Assembly: GCA_016715105.1 (NCBI GenBank)
Contig: JADKBO010000004.1
Location: 124,001 to 188,000, forward strand
Origin: Saprospiraceae bacterium
GTDB taxonomy: Bacteria > Bacteroidota > Bacteroidia > Chitinophagales > Saprospiraceae
Length of the DNA stretch: 64,000 bases
Reading direction: 5' to 3'
Position numbers and translations under genes: made by a program
Part shown: piece by piece, positions 37,286 through 44,950 of the stretch
How positions within the stretch are numbered: the stretch's first letter is position 1
Layout: each line of letters starts with the position of its first letter
The notes under the pieces: generated by a model
What the model was told of the DNA's origin: nothing
Database searches by the model: none
What the model saw: only the letters and a program-made list of their open reading frames with translations

Positions 37286-37762
37286 TTAATCCAAAACTAC
37301 TTTTGCAACCTCAGCAGCTGAATAATTAATAGATTTTAATACTTTACTATCCTCCTTGCGGTAAACCAAATATTCTCCTTCTTTTTCAACGATGTAAGAA
37401 TCAGTTGCTTTTGTTGCTAAATAATACTCTTGAGTTTTAACAGCTTCTTCATATGTTTTGCAAGTTTTGCTCATGTTTGATCTTTGGACTTCGTCAAACA
37501 AAGCGCTAAATTTACTACCTAATCCTAGTTCCAAGATCGCTCCACTGAGTACATATTGCAAATCAGCCAAAGCATCTGCAGCTTCTACCAAGTCATTATT
37601 TTCCAATGCATCCTTTAGCTCTTGGAGTTCTTCTGCGAGCAAACTGATTCTCAATTTACAACGATCTGCTGAAGGAATGGCAGGTGTTTCTATAACAGGT
37701 AGTCCAAATGTGCGGTGAAATTTTGCAACACCATTGAGTGCTTGAGCTTCTTCAAAAGTCAT
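37286..37762 (-). CDS. MazG/PRA-PH-like nucleoside pyrophosphohydrolase
   Basis: 158 residues. EELQELKDALE (44-54) and EAADALADLQYVL (60-72) form the E-E-x2-E ... E-x2-D metal site of the all-alpha NTP pyrophosphohydrolase fold. It could hydrolyse non-standard dNTPs or phosphoribosyl-ATP; it is not fused to a HisI domain and no his genes are nearby, so a house-cleaning role is likelier. Own promoter at 37779-37810. Confidence 0.8.
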   Translation of the reverse strand: MTFEEAQALNGVAKFHRTFGLPVIETPAIPSADRCKLRISLLAEELQELKDALENNDLVEAADALADLQYVLSGAILELGLGSKFSALFDEVQRSNMSKTCKTYEEAVKTQEYYLATKATDSYIVEKEGEYLVYRKEDSKVLKSINYSAAEVAKVVLD

Positions 37763-37778
37763 GTTTGAATATTTTTGG

Positions 37779-37810
37779 CAAATATATCATTTCTAAACTG
37801 ACGTTCACAA
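37779..37810 (-). promoter_or_regulatory. Promoter TTG-N21-TATATTTG for the pyrophosphohydrolase
   Basis: Minus strand: TTG at 37810-37808 and TATATTTG at 37786-37779, 17 bases before the ATG. Confidence 0.6.
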
Positions 37811-37941
37811 CTGCGATAAAGTCATTTTTAAATATCTATGGATAGATGACTTTCGTCTTAAATTACATCAATTGGCCTCTTTTTAGTTTAATTTGTATTC
37901 ATATTACATCATAAAAAATGTGCAGAATTTTATACAAATGC

Positions 37942-37969
37942 TTGAAAACAAAATTCTTTACTATTTTTG
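37942..37969 (+). promoter_or_regulatory. Promoter TTG-N17-TATTTTTG for the small outer-membrane protein
   Basis: TTG at 37942-37944, TATTTTTG at 37962-37969, 34 bases before the ATG at 38003. Confidence 0.6.
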
Positions 37970-38002
37970 GGAAGTCATTTTAATGCTAAAACCGAAGAAA
38001 TA

Positions 38003-38434
38003 ATGCGATATAAAATCTTTTTTGTCTTTTTTATGGGACTTTTTCTTTTTGTCCAAGAGGCAAAAAGCCAGGTTCATGGAGCAGTAGGCATGAATTTCCT
38101 GTTTTCTGATTTTAAACTTGGATTACAAGGAAGAATAATGAAAGACCTCGGCGAACGCTTCGTTATTTCCGGGACGTTTACTTATTATCTAGAGAAGAGC
38201 ACCAGCATCGCCTTTGATTTTGATGCAAGATATAGGTTGATTAGAATTGGTGCTGTAGGTTTCGAGCCTTTATTGGGTATAAATATCAGAAGGTTTGATG
38301 AATTTGGCGACACTTCCATGAATGCAGGTTTGTTTATGACTTATGAAACAGACAAGCTCACCGTCTATTTTGAACCTAAATACATTTTGGACTCAAAACC
38401 AGTTTTTGTTTTCTCGACAGGCTTCTATTTTTAG
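38003..38434 (+). CDS. Small outer-membrane beta-barrel-like protein, unrecognised family
   Basis: 143 residues from ATG 38003; a TTG at 37967 is inside the -7 element. Signal peptide (about 1-23, ends EAKSQV), then eight or so alternating strands such as KLGLQGRIMKDLGERFVISGTFTYYLEK, ending in FVFSTGFYF, whose terminal aromatic is typical of outer-membrane barrels. I do not recognise a family. A 7-base repeat array follows directly after the stop. Confidence 0.7.
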   Translation: MRYKIFFVFFMGLFLFVQEAKSQVHGAVGMNFLFSDFKLGLQGRIMKDLGERFVISGTFTYYLEKSTSIAFDFDARYRLIRIGAVGFEPLLGINIRRFDEFGDTSMNAGLFMTYETDKLTVYFEPKYILDSKPVFVFSTGFYF

Positions 38435-38436
38435 TT

Positions 38437-38478
38437 ACCAGCTATCGGCTGTCAGCTATCAGTTGTCAGTTGTCAGTT
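38437..38478. repeat. Six-copy 7-base tandem repeat ([AG]TCAG[CT]T)
   Basis: ACCAGCT, ATCGGCT, GTCAGCT, ATCAGTT, GTCAGTT, GTCAGTT in exact 7-base register, two bases after the outer-membrane protein's stop. Related in core sequence (TCAGYT) to the array at 21046. Confidence 0.75.
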
Positions 38479-38560
38479 TTCCAAATTGAGAGCATGAGCT
38501 GAGCTTTGAGCCATGTCCTATGGGAGGTTTATTTGTTTATGCTGCCGACCTTGCTTAAGG

Positions 38561-38969
38561 AGGTTTGCATGGCGTTCTCGTTTTCTCAACATTGCCAAAG
38601 GCTGAAGCCAATTCGCCCTCCATTCTTTTTATCTCAGCATTTCGCGATTCCGCATTCAGCAATTTCGCAGTTCAGCAGTTTCGCAATTTAGGTTTGCGCG
38701 GCGTTCTCTTTATCTCAGCATTGCCAAAATTGAACAGGCTGAAGCCAATTCGCCCTCCATTCTTTTTATCTCAGCAATTTCGCGATTCTGCAATTTCAGC
38801 ATTTCAGCAGTTCGCAGTTCAGGAGTTTTGCAATTGAGGTTTGCGCGGCGTTCTCGTTTTCTCAACATTGCCAAAATTGAACAGGCTGAAGCCAATTCGC
38901 CCTCCATTCTTTTTATCTCAGCATTTTCGCGATTCCGCATTTCAGCAATTTCGCAGTTCAGCAGTTCAA
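38561..38969. repeat. Three imperfect tandem copies of a 129-147 base unit
   Basis: Copies at 38561-38689, 38690-38836 and 38837-38969, each starting AGGTTTGC[AG][TC]GGCGTTCTC and holding GCTGAAGCCAATTCGCCC and CTCCATTCTTTTTATCTCAGCA, then an 8-base-periodic tail (CAGCAATT/TCGCAGTT/CAGCAGTT). Copies differ by small indels (a 7-base insertion in copies 2 and 3). No gene; a repeat-derived frame on the minus strand is rejected. Confidence 0.85.
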
Positions 38970-38985
38970 CAAACAGATGTTTTCA

Positions 38986-41119
38986 TCAATAATTTCCCAT
39001 ATATCTTCTGATAAACCATTCAGCTGCCAAAGCAAGAAGAATAAGGAAAAACAACCATTTATGATTCAATAAAGGTTGTGTGGTTGTCGCAGTGTAGATC
39101 GTTGGTTTTAACGTATTTGCATCCATTATCAACGATTCCAAATCTTTTGCTTGACTAAAATGTTTGTAAACTCCACCGTACTTGCTAGAAAGTCCGCGCA
39201 ATAAATTGTGATCGGCAGTAAGATTATTGGTTTCTAGTTGAATATTTTGCACCGAAAAGGCGACCTTTTGCGTCTAATACTTTGCCTCCAAAATTGGTTT
39301 TTCCTTCATAGCTATAATCTCCTGCAGGAAGAACACCTGCATTCAAAGTGTAATAGTTTTCTGTTTTGGAAAATACGTATTCAAACTTTTTACCAGCTTG
39401 ATTATTCAACGTCAATTGCACATCGGGGGTATTGATCATCTCAAATGCATCATTATACAGTTGTGCATCAAAAAGTACGGTTTCATTTTCCTTGTAGAGA
39501 TTTTTGGACGTATTTACCCTGAATTTTCGTTTATCATCCTTAACGCTCAAATATTGAATGGTTTTATTAATGAGTTCGCCACTGAGATCTGCATTTTTGA
39601 AGTCAATCATGTCTTGCATTCTCCACTTCCAAATACCTTCACCCACAAAAACTCCAATACGACTGCCAGCTTTTTCTTCAAAACTCATCATTGGATTCTT
39701 AGTAGGAACTTTTTTGACTTTTTGATTGAAAAGCGTGTGAGCCAAATCTCCAGCTTTGTAGTTTCCAAACAAAGTCAATAAAGGAGGATATTGTGCTAAT
39801 CTTGATTTGAGTGGATCAGACAGCGTGAATTTATCGAAACCAGCTATGAAATTGGGTTCGATAATTTCATTCACAGTAGCATTCCCGTTGACTTTGATGA
39901 CGTCTTGTAGGGCATTTAATCTTGCTGGGTCTGTTTGAGACCCTACGATGAAAAGTTTGGAAATTCCTTTTTTATTTACGGCAGTTTCGATCGTGGTGAT
40001 ATCCACTGATTTGGAAGGTAAATTATGATAAATGATCAAATCAGTATTTGCAATATCTACCCCAGATTCACCATAAATAACCACTTTGACTTCGTAGTTT
40101 TTATTATTGGTGATGAGATCTTGTAGAGCAGCTAAATCTGGGTGCGGGCTATTGGCTAGTATCAAAATCTTTTGACGAGCATCAATGACCTCGATGTAGA
40201 AATCTCTTTTATTATTCGCATAACTTACTTCATTGCTGGTAGAACCTACAGAAACTTCGTATCGTAAAATACCAGATACGTCTGCATCCAAGACAAAAGA
40301 CTTCGAAATAAAGAAATTACCAGAATTTATGGCAATTTGCTCAGATGCGACGGTTGAACGACCATTGGCAGTGATTTTCTCTACAGTAAGTTTGGAATTG
40401 ATGCCAGCTGCGTTATAAGCAGCAATATCAATCTGTAAAGAGAATTTATCGCCTAAATAGGCAATTTTATTGGAAAGCACATTTTTGATGACGATGTCCT
40501 TTCTTATGGACGTATCTCCTAATCCAAAAGTATGAATAGGTGCATTAAAATTGGCATTCAAGTAAAGTGGGTTTGCGCCTTCATTATAAATTCCATCTGA
40601 CAAAAGCACCAAGGCCCCTACATTTTGATCAGCATAATTATCATAAACATAGTTGATGGCGTCAGCAATATTGGTTGCTTTTTGATTAAAACTATCAGAA
40701 CCAGCTTCTTGTGTTTGTGCACCAAAGGATAGATTTACCAATTCGTATTTATCTCCAAGAGATTCTTTTCCTTTTTTAATGTCTTCATTGAATTGATCGA
40801 GTTGGTTTTTGCTCATTCCCAATGGTATACTTTCTGATTTGTCATCAAGAAATACAATGATGGGATCCTTCTGTTCACTTTTTTGACTGGTAAGTAAAGG
40901 ATTTAAGAGTAGAAACGCGATCAAAGCTGCGCTCAAAAAACGCAAACCAAATAACAATGCCCTTATCCAAGTTGCCTTTTCAGTAAATCTGGAATCTTTG
41001 TAATACATCAAAAAACTCCAAATGAAGCCGACTAAGACACACAACAATAGAAACCAAGTAGGATAAGATAATGATAAATTTTGAAACATAAGACAATACG
41101 CATTTAGAGCAGAACGCAA
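38986..41119 (-). pseudogene. VWA-domain membrane protein, interrupted by a single-base frameshift
   Basis: The frame from ATG 41119 codes for two N-terminal spans, then VWA-type text (IVFLDDKSESIPLGMS, with DxSxS-like DDKSES; VLLSDGIYNEGANP) and an Ig-like C-terminal part, but leaves frame at DAKGRL near 39260. The expected continuation, RFSVQNIQLETNN and a C-terminal span, is in another frame (38986-39252). Removing one base in 39255-39260 joins them into 710 residues. It resembles Bacteroidota VWA proteins near Bat-type stress operons. Likely a sequencing error or recent loss of function. Confidence 0.82.
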
Positions 41120-41211
41120 ATATTAGCATAATTTACTATTCAAACGGCTAATTTAGATTTATTTAAGAAAGTATATGGGTAATTCGTTCATATATATTGG
41201 TTTTCTTGCTT

Positions 41212-41316
41212 CGAGTTGCGAGCCACGAGCATCGAGCATCGAGCCACGAGCATCGAGCCACGAGCCACGAGCATCGAGCCATGAGCCACGAGCATCGAGC
41301 CACGAGCCACGACGAG
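41212..41316. repeat. Array of fifteen 7-base units, CGAGCCA/CGAGCAT
   Basis: After a degenerate CGAGTTG, 13 exact-register heptamers (41219-41309) use two variants, CCA and CAT endings, in the order CCA, CAT, CAT, CCA, CAT, CCA, CCA, CAT, CCA, TGAGCCA, CAT, CCA, CCA, then CGACGAG. It lies between the VWA gene and the tRNA-Lys terminator. Confidence 0.85.
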
Positions 41317-41340
41317 ATTTGATTACATATTAAAATAAAA

Positions 41341-41370
41341 AAAGGGAATTGTATTGCTACAATTCCCTTT
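41341..41370 (-). terminator. Terminator of tRNA-Lys
   Basis: A 13-base perfect stem (41341-41353 with 41358-41370), four-base loop; on the minus strand it is followed by a T tract. Confidence 0.85.
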
Positions 41371-41378
41371 TTCTTAAG

Positions 41379-41451
41379 TGATCCCGCTGGGATTCGAACC
41401 CAGGACCCATACATTAAAAGTGTATTGCTCTACCAGCTGAGCTACGGAATC
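41379..41451 (-). tRNA. tRNA-Lys (anticodon TTT)
   Basis: A 73-base cloverleaf on the minus strand: acceptor GATTCCG/CGGGATC, D stem GCTC/GAGC, anticodon stem ATACA/TGTAT with loop CTTTTAA, five-base variable loop, T stem CTGGG/CCCAG with TTCGAAT, discriminator A. CCA is not encoded. Promoter at 41489-41518 and terminator at 41341-41370 make it a stand-alone transcription unit. Confidence 0.95.
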
Positions 41452-41488
41452 CTATTATATTTATATAACGTTTCTTTCAAACGCGGTG

Positions 41489-41518
41489 CAAAGGTAAATC
41501 TTTATTTTTATTTTCAAA
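41489..41518 (-). promoter_or_regulatory. Promoter TTTG-N18-TACCTTTG for tRNA-Lys
   Basis: Minus strand: TTTG at 41518-41515 and TACCTTTG at 41496-41489. The tRNA 5' end is 37 bases downstream of the -7. Confidence 0.7.
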
Positions 41519-41634
41519 ACATATTTAAAAAATTTTGTTTTGATATTTCTCTTTTACCAATCCTAAACCACATAAAATTCCAAAAAATCAAATAGAATTT
41601 GTGAAATATAAACAGGCTTACTTGTTATAAGGTG

Positions 41635-43098
41635 TTAAGACTTAGCGGTTTTCATCGCATTTTCTGTTTTCAAAACCTCCTCAAACACTTCGTCAATCTT
41701 TTCAGCAGAAAAATCCTTGATCAATATTTTTTTATTTTTATCGAGCAAAAATACCTTTGGAGTACTCGGTACACTGATATAACGGCGGTAAGCTTGATCT
41801 TTATCGCTCGTATTGATGAAGTTTTCCATCTTTTTTTCTTTTACTCCAGGCCAGCATTGTGGCTCTTTGTCATAAGCAAAAGTACAAACGGAAACAATTT
41901 TAATATTGTCATTTCTATGTTTTTCCTCCCAATCTACGATGAAAGGCATTGCCTTTTTGCAGTGGCCACAATCAGGAGCCCAAAATACGAGTAGGGTATA
42001 GTCCGCTTTTACTTGATGAAGTTGTATCAAAGTGCTGTCCTCTTTGTAAAGTGCGATATTCGGAATGGTTTTGCCAATCAAAATGGGTCTCCAATCATCG
42101 GCATAACGATATAACTTTTCCATTTTCTCGGGATCAGCCCATGGCGTTTTGCCTGCTTTGAAATAATGGTCGATCAAATGTACAAACAACGCATCGGTAC
42201 CAATAAATTTACCATTTCCATATTGTTGAATCCACTGGGAAAGGAAAAACCGCTCCGCATCTTCGTTGCCCTTGATCTTTTGCATAAAAAGATCCGTTTC
42301 CATTATCAAGGAGTCAGGAGCTTGCGGTACCAATTTGGTGAAATAATCATTGACTTTATTGTAAAAGAAATTATTGTAAATCAATGACGGATTCTTCATA
42401 TCAATGTTGTCGAAGAAATGGCTTCTGTAATAATAGTATTTCTTGAGCTGAGCTGCTTTTTCATCAGTCTCCTCCTCAAATTTTGGAACTTCAATATCAT
42501 TAGAACCTTTGAGTATGAAGGTTGTCAGAGATTTTGGATATTGCTCATAGACCTTTTGCTGATAAGCTTTCACTTCTTTATCCAATTTGTCAAGCGCCTC
42601 CTTTTCCTTACTGACATCAACCGTTTTGGTACTGTCCTTTTCAGCTGCTTCTATTTTTGCTTTCAGCGGATCGGCTTCTTTTCTTTTCTGTGATATGTAC
42701 GCAATAAAGTCATAGAATAAATCATTCTCTACGCTACCCTTGAAAACTGGCCTGGCCAAATTACTGGTGTCAGTTACGGTGAAGTTTTTTTCATCCTGAA
42801 CCAAAAACTGGAATGGTGTATTATTGGGTTTTAAAACAGCCATATACAAGCCGTTCCTCAAAGTGTCCTTGCCAGTCATTTCATAAAAACCTTCCTTATT
42901 TCTGAATAAACTGTCCTTCACCAACTGTTTATCTCCATAATAATAACCAACAAGCAAAAGACTATCTTTGTAGTTTGGTGACTTAAACTTGATGCTGTAT
43001 TGAGCATTGACTACAAAATAGCATAAGGTAAAAATGAAGATAAAAAACGTTTGAGGGCTAAACTTCAAAATGGAAAATCTTCTGAGAGTGTTATTCAT
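41635..43098 (-). CDS. Thioredoxin-like protein (DUF4369/DUF5106/TlpA-type layout)
   Basis: 487 residues. N-terminal membrane anchor or signal at about 13-31, an N-domain with the strands of DUF4369-type proteins (about 35-130), a helical DUF5106-like region (about 135-335) and a C-terminal thioredoxin fold with FWAPDCGHCKKAMPF (Cys-Gly-His-Cys, about residues 370-385) and cis-Pro in VPSTPKVFLLD. It is a periplasmic disulfide reductase or isomerase, maybe for cytochrome maturation. Monocistronic. Confidence 0.87.
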   Translation of the reverse strand: MNNTLRRFSILKFSPQTFFIFIFTLCYFVVNAQYSIKFKSPNYKDSLLLVGYYYGDKQLVKDSLFRNKEGFYEMTGKDTLRNGLYMAVLKPNNTPFQFLVQDEKNFTVTDTSNLARPVFKGSVENDLFYDFIAYISQKRKEADPLKAKIEAAEKDSTKTVDVSKEKEALDKLDKEVKAYQQKVYEQYPKSLTTFILKGSNDIEVPKFEEETDEKAAQLKKYYYYRSHFFDNIDMKNPSLIYNNFFYNKVNDYFTKLVPQAPDSLIMETDLFMQKIKGNEDAERFFLSQWIQQYGNGKFIGTDALFVHLIDHYFKAGKTPWADPEKMEKLYRYADDWRPILIGKTIPNIALYKEDSTLIQLHQVKADYTLLVFWAPDCGHCKKAMPFIVDWEEKHRNDNIKIVSVCTFAYDKEPQCWPGVKEKKMENFINTSDKDQAYRRYISVPSTPKVFLLDKNKKILIKDFSAEKIDEVFEEVLKTENAMKTAKS

Positions 43099-43235
43099 TA
43101 CGTGTTAAATTATTTTTATAAAAGATGGCAAACTGAAATGTATTGTTTATTTCTGTCTGTTATAAGATCACAAAAATCAACAATTTGTATCAAGTTTGAA
43201 AGCGTTTAATATTTTATTAACGCAATTTTTAATGT

Positions 43236-44159
43236 TTATCTTTTGCCTGAAAGTAAGTATAAAACAGCCATTCTGATGGCGACACCATTTTCTACCTGCT
43301 GGAGAATAATAGAATGGTCGCTGTCTGCCACGTCGCTGGTGATCTCTACACCTCTATTTATTGGCCCAGGATGTAAGATCGTAATTGGCTTTCCAATGTC
43401 TTGAAGTAATTTTTTATTGATGCCATAATACAACATATATTCTCTGAGTGATGGGAAAAATTTAGTTTCTTGTCTTTCCAGCTGAATGCGTAAAACATTG
43501 GCAACATCACACCATTCCAATGCCTTGCGGATATCATATTCTACCTCTACGCCCAATTCTTTGATATGTTTGGGTATGAGTGTAGGGGGTCCACAAACTT
43601 TGACATTTGCACCCAATTTGAGTAAACAAAATACATTGCTCAAAGCAACTCTGGAGTGTAAAATATCTCCAACGATGACAATATTTTTCCCCTTTAAATT
43701 GCCAACCACTTCCTGCATCGAGAAGGCATCAAGCAAAGCTTGTGTAGGATGTTCATGCGTACCGTCGCCCGCATTGATGATGTTTGCGTCTATGTGTTTT
43801 GCCAGAAAATGATGAGCTCCAGGAGCAGGATGTCTCATGACAACCATGTCTACCTTCATCGATAAAATATTCCGCACAGTATCGAGCAAAGTTTCACCCT
43901 TACTTACTGATGAAGAAGAGGCCGTAAAATTGAGCACATCTGCCGATAACCTCCTTTCTGCCAATTCAAATGAAATTCGGGTGCGTGTAGAATTTTCAAA
44001 AAACAAATTGGCGATCGTAATGTCCCTAAGAGAAGGTACTTTTTTAATTGGTCTATTAATGACTTCTTTGAAATCTGTTGCTGCTTTGAATATTGCCTGG
44101 ATATCTTCCGTAGAAATGTACTTGATACCCAAGAGATGTTTTGTGCTCAATACAGACAT
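43236..44159 (-). CDS. pyrB: Aspartate carbamoyltransferase catalytic subunit
   Basis: 307 residues. Makes carbamoyl-aspartate in pyrimidine synthesis. FENSTRTRISFELAE carries the carbamoyl-phosphate STRT site, HPTQALLDAF the HPxQ motif, and HPGPINRGVEI the aspartate-binding loop. A regulatory pyrI is not in the window. It starts immediately after the pyrR stop codon (TAG ends 44160, ATG at 44159), a typical PyrR-pyrB operon in this phylum. Confidence 0.95.
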   Translation of the reverse strand: MSVLSTKHLLGIKYISTEDIQAIFKAATDFKEVINRPIKKVPSLRDITIANLFFENSTRTRISFELAERRLSADVLNFTASSSSVSKGETLLDTVRNILSMKVDMVVMRHPAPGAHHFLAKHIDANIINAGDGTHEHPTQALLDAFSMQEVVGNLKGKNIVIVGDILHSRVALSNVFCLLKLGANVKVCGPPTLIPKHIKELGVEVEYDIRKALEWCDVANVLRIQLERQETKFFPSLREYMLYYGINKKLLQDIGKPITILHPGPINRGVEITSDVADSDHSIILQQVENGVAIRMAVLYLLSGKR

Positions 44160-44710
44160 CTATATTATTTCGTTTTGTCCTGAATACATGGTTATTACGT
44201 CATTGCCTTCCAATCCCCAAGCTACTTTTACATAAGCATCGTCTAGCGCATCTACAGCCACGCCAGTATAGTCGGGTGCGATCGGCAAATGTCTATTAAA
44301 TCTTCGGTCAACCAAACAAAGTAACTCTAGTAGCGACGGTCTTCCAAAATCTTGAATGGCAGAGATCGCAGCGTGTACCGTTCGTCCAGTGTACAAAACA
44401 TCGTCCACCAGAATGACGCGCTTATCCTCCACCAAAAAATTGATTTCAGTCGAGGCAGCTTTTAAAGGTTTTTCTTTTTGACGATAGTCATCACGGTAAA
44501 AGTAATATCCAATTTACCGTATTGAGGAATTTTATTTTTGTTGATTTTTTTCAGACGGCTCATCAATCTATCTGATAGGAGCGCACCTCTTTCTTGAATA
44601 CCGATGAGGCAAACGTCTTCGAAAGTATCATAATTTTCAATGAGCTGATAACAAAGCCTATCTATTGTAAGCTCAAATCCTTTCCCAGCTAGTATGATCC
44701 TTCCTGACAT
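44160..44710 (-). pseudogene. pyrR: PyrR bifunctional pyrimidine regulator/uracil phosphoribosyltransferase, with a single-base frameshift
   Basis: ATG 44710 starts SGRIILAGKGFELTIDRLCYQ; the frame goes wrong after GKLDITF and stops at 44462. In the next frame YRDDYRQKEKPL continues to VEDKRVILVDDVLYTGRT (the PRPP motif) and DRRFNRHLPI. Adding one base to the T4 run of the coding strand (plus 44498-44501) gives an intact protein of 183 residues, the normal length. PyrR binds pyr mRNA and controls pyr operons. The gene is probably intact in the organism. Confidence 0.85.
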
Positions 44711-44867
44711 AATGGTCGGGATACCGACAAATTTGACCATTTTCTTGTTAAATTTAATCGATATCTTCGTATCGTTCAATTTCGCCTTAGCTAGGCTAGG
44801 ACTCAATTTCTCTCTTCGATCTCGATCAAATTTTCTACACAATAATTCTGGTCAATCCAATTTCCGG

Positions 44868-44881
44868 TTGGTATATACCAA
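44868..44881. promoter_or_regulatory. Palindrome TTGGTATATACCAA in the pyrR 5' region
   Basis: Perfect 14-base palindrome, extendable to 20 bases with one G-T pair (44865-44884). Lies about 160 bases before the pyrR ATG; could be an operator or leader hairpin. Confidence 0.45.
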
Positions 44882-44886
44882 TCGAA

Positions 44887-44909
44887 AGCAGAAATCTTGA
44901 GTTTCTGCT
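44887..44909 (-). promoter_or_regulatory. Hairpin between glucosidase and pyrR
   Basis: AGCAGAAA (44887-44894) pairs with TTTCTGCT (44902-44909), seven-base loop. It may end glucosidase transcription or belong to the pyrR leader; there is no strong T tract. Confidence 0.4.
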
Positions 44910-44910
44910 G

Positions 44911-44918
44911 CAAATTTA
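44911..44918 (-). promoter_or_regulatory. -7 promoter element (TAAATTTG) for pyrRB
   Basis: Minus-strand TAnnTTTG; the nearest TTTG (44947-44944) is 25 bases upstream, slightly far. Confidence 0.35.
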
Positions 44919-44950
44919 TTTAGTCACCATCCGACCTTTATTTCAAAAGA

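Noticed and set aside
38710..38940. 76-residue minus-strand frame with a repeated RMEGELASACSILAMLR
   Set aside because: It merely reads through the 129-147 base tandem repeats; the peptide repeat follows from the DNA repeat, and no start signal or family is seen.
38561..38969. CRISPR-like array
   Set aside because: Units are directly abutting and imperfect, with no unique spacers of constant length and no cas genes.
41163..41414. 83-residue minus-strand frame with repeated CSWL
   Set aside because: It translates the 7-base array and runs into tRNA-Lys.
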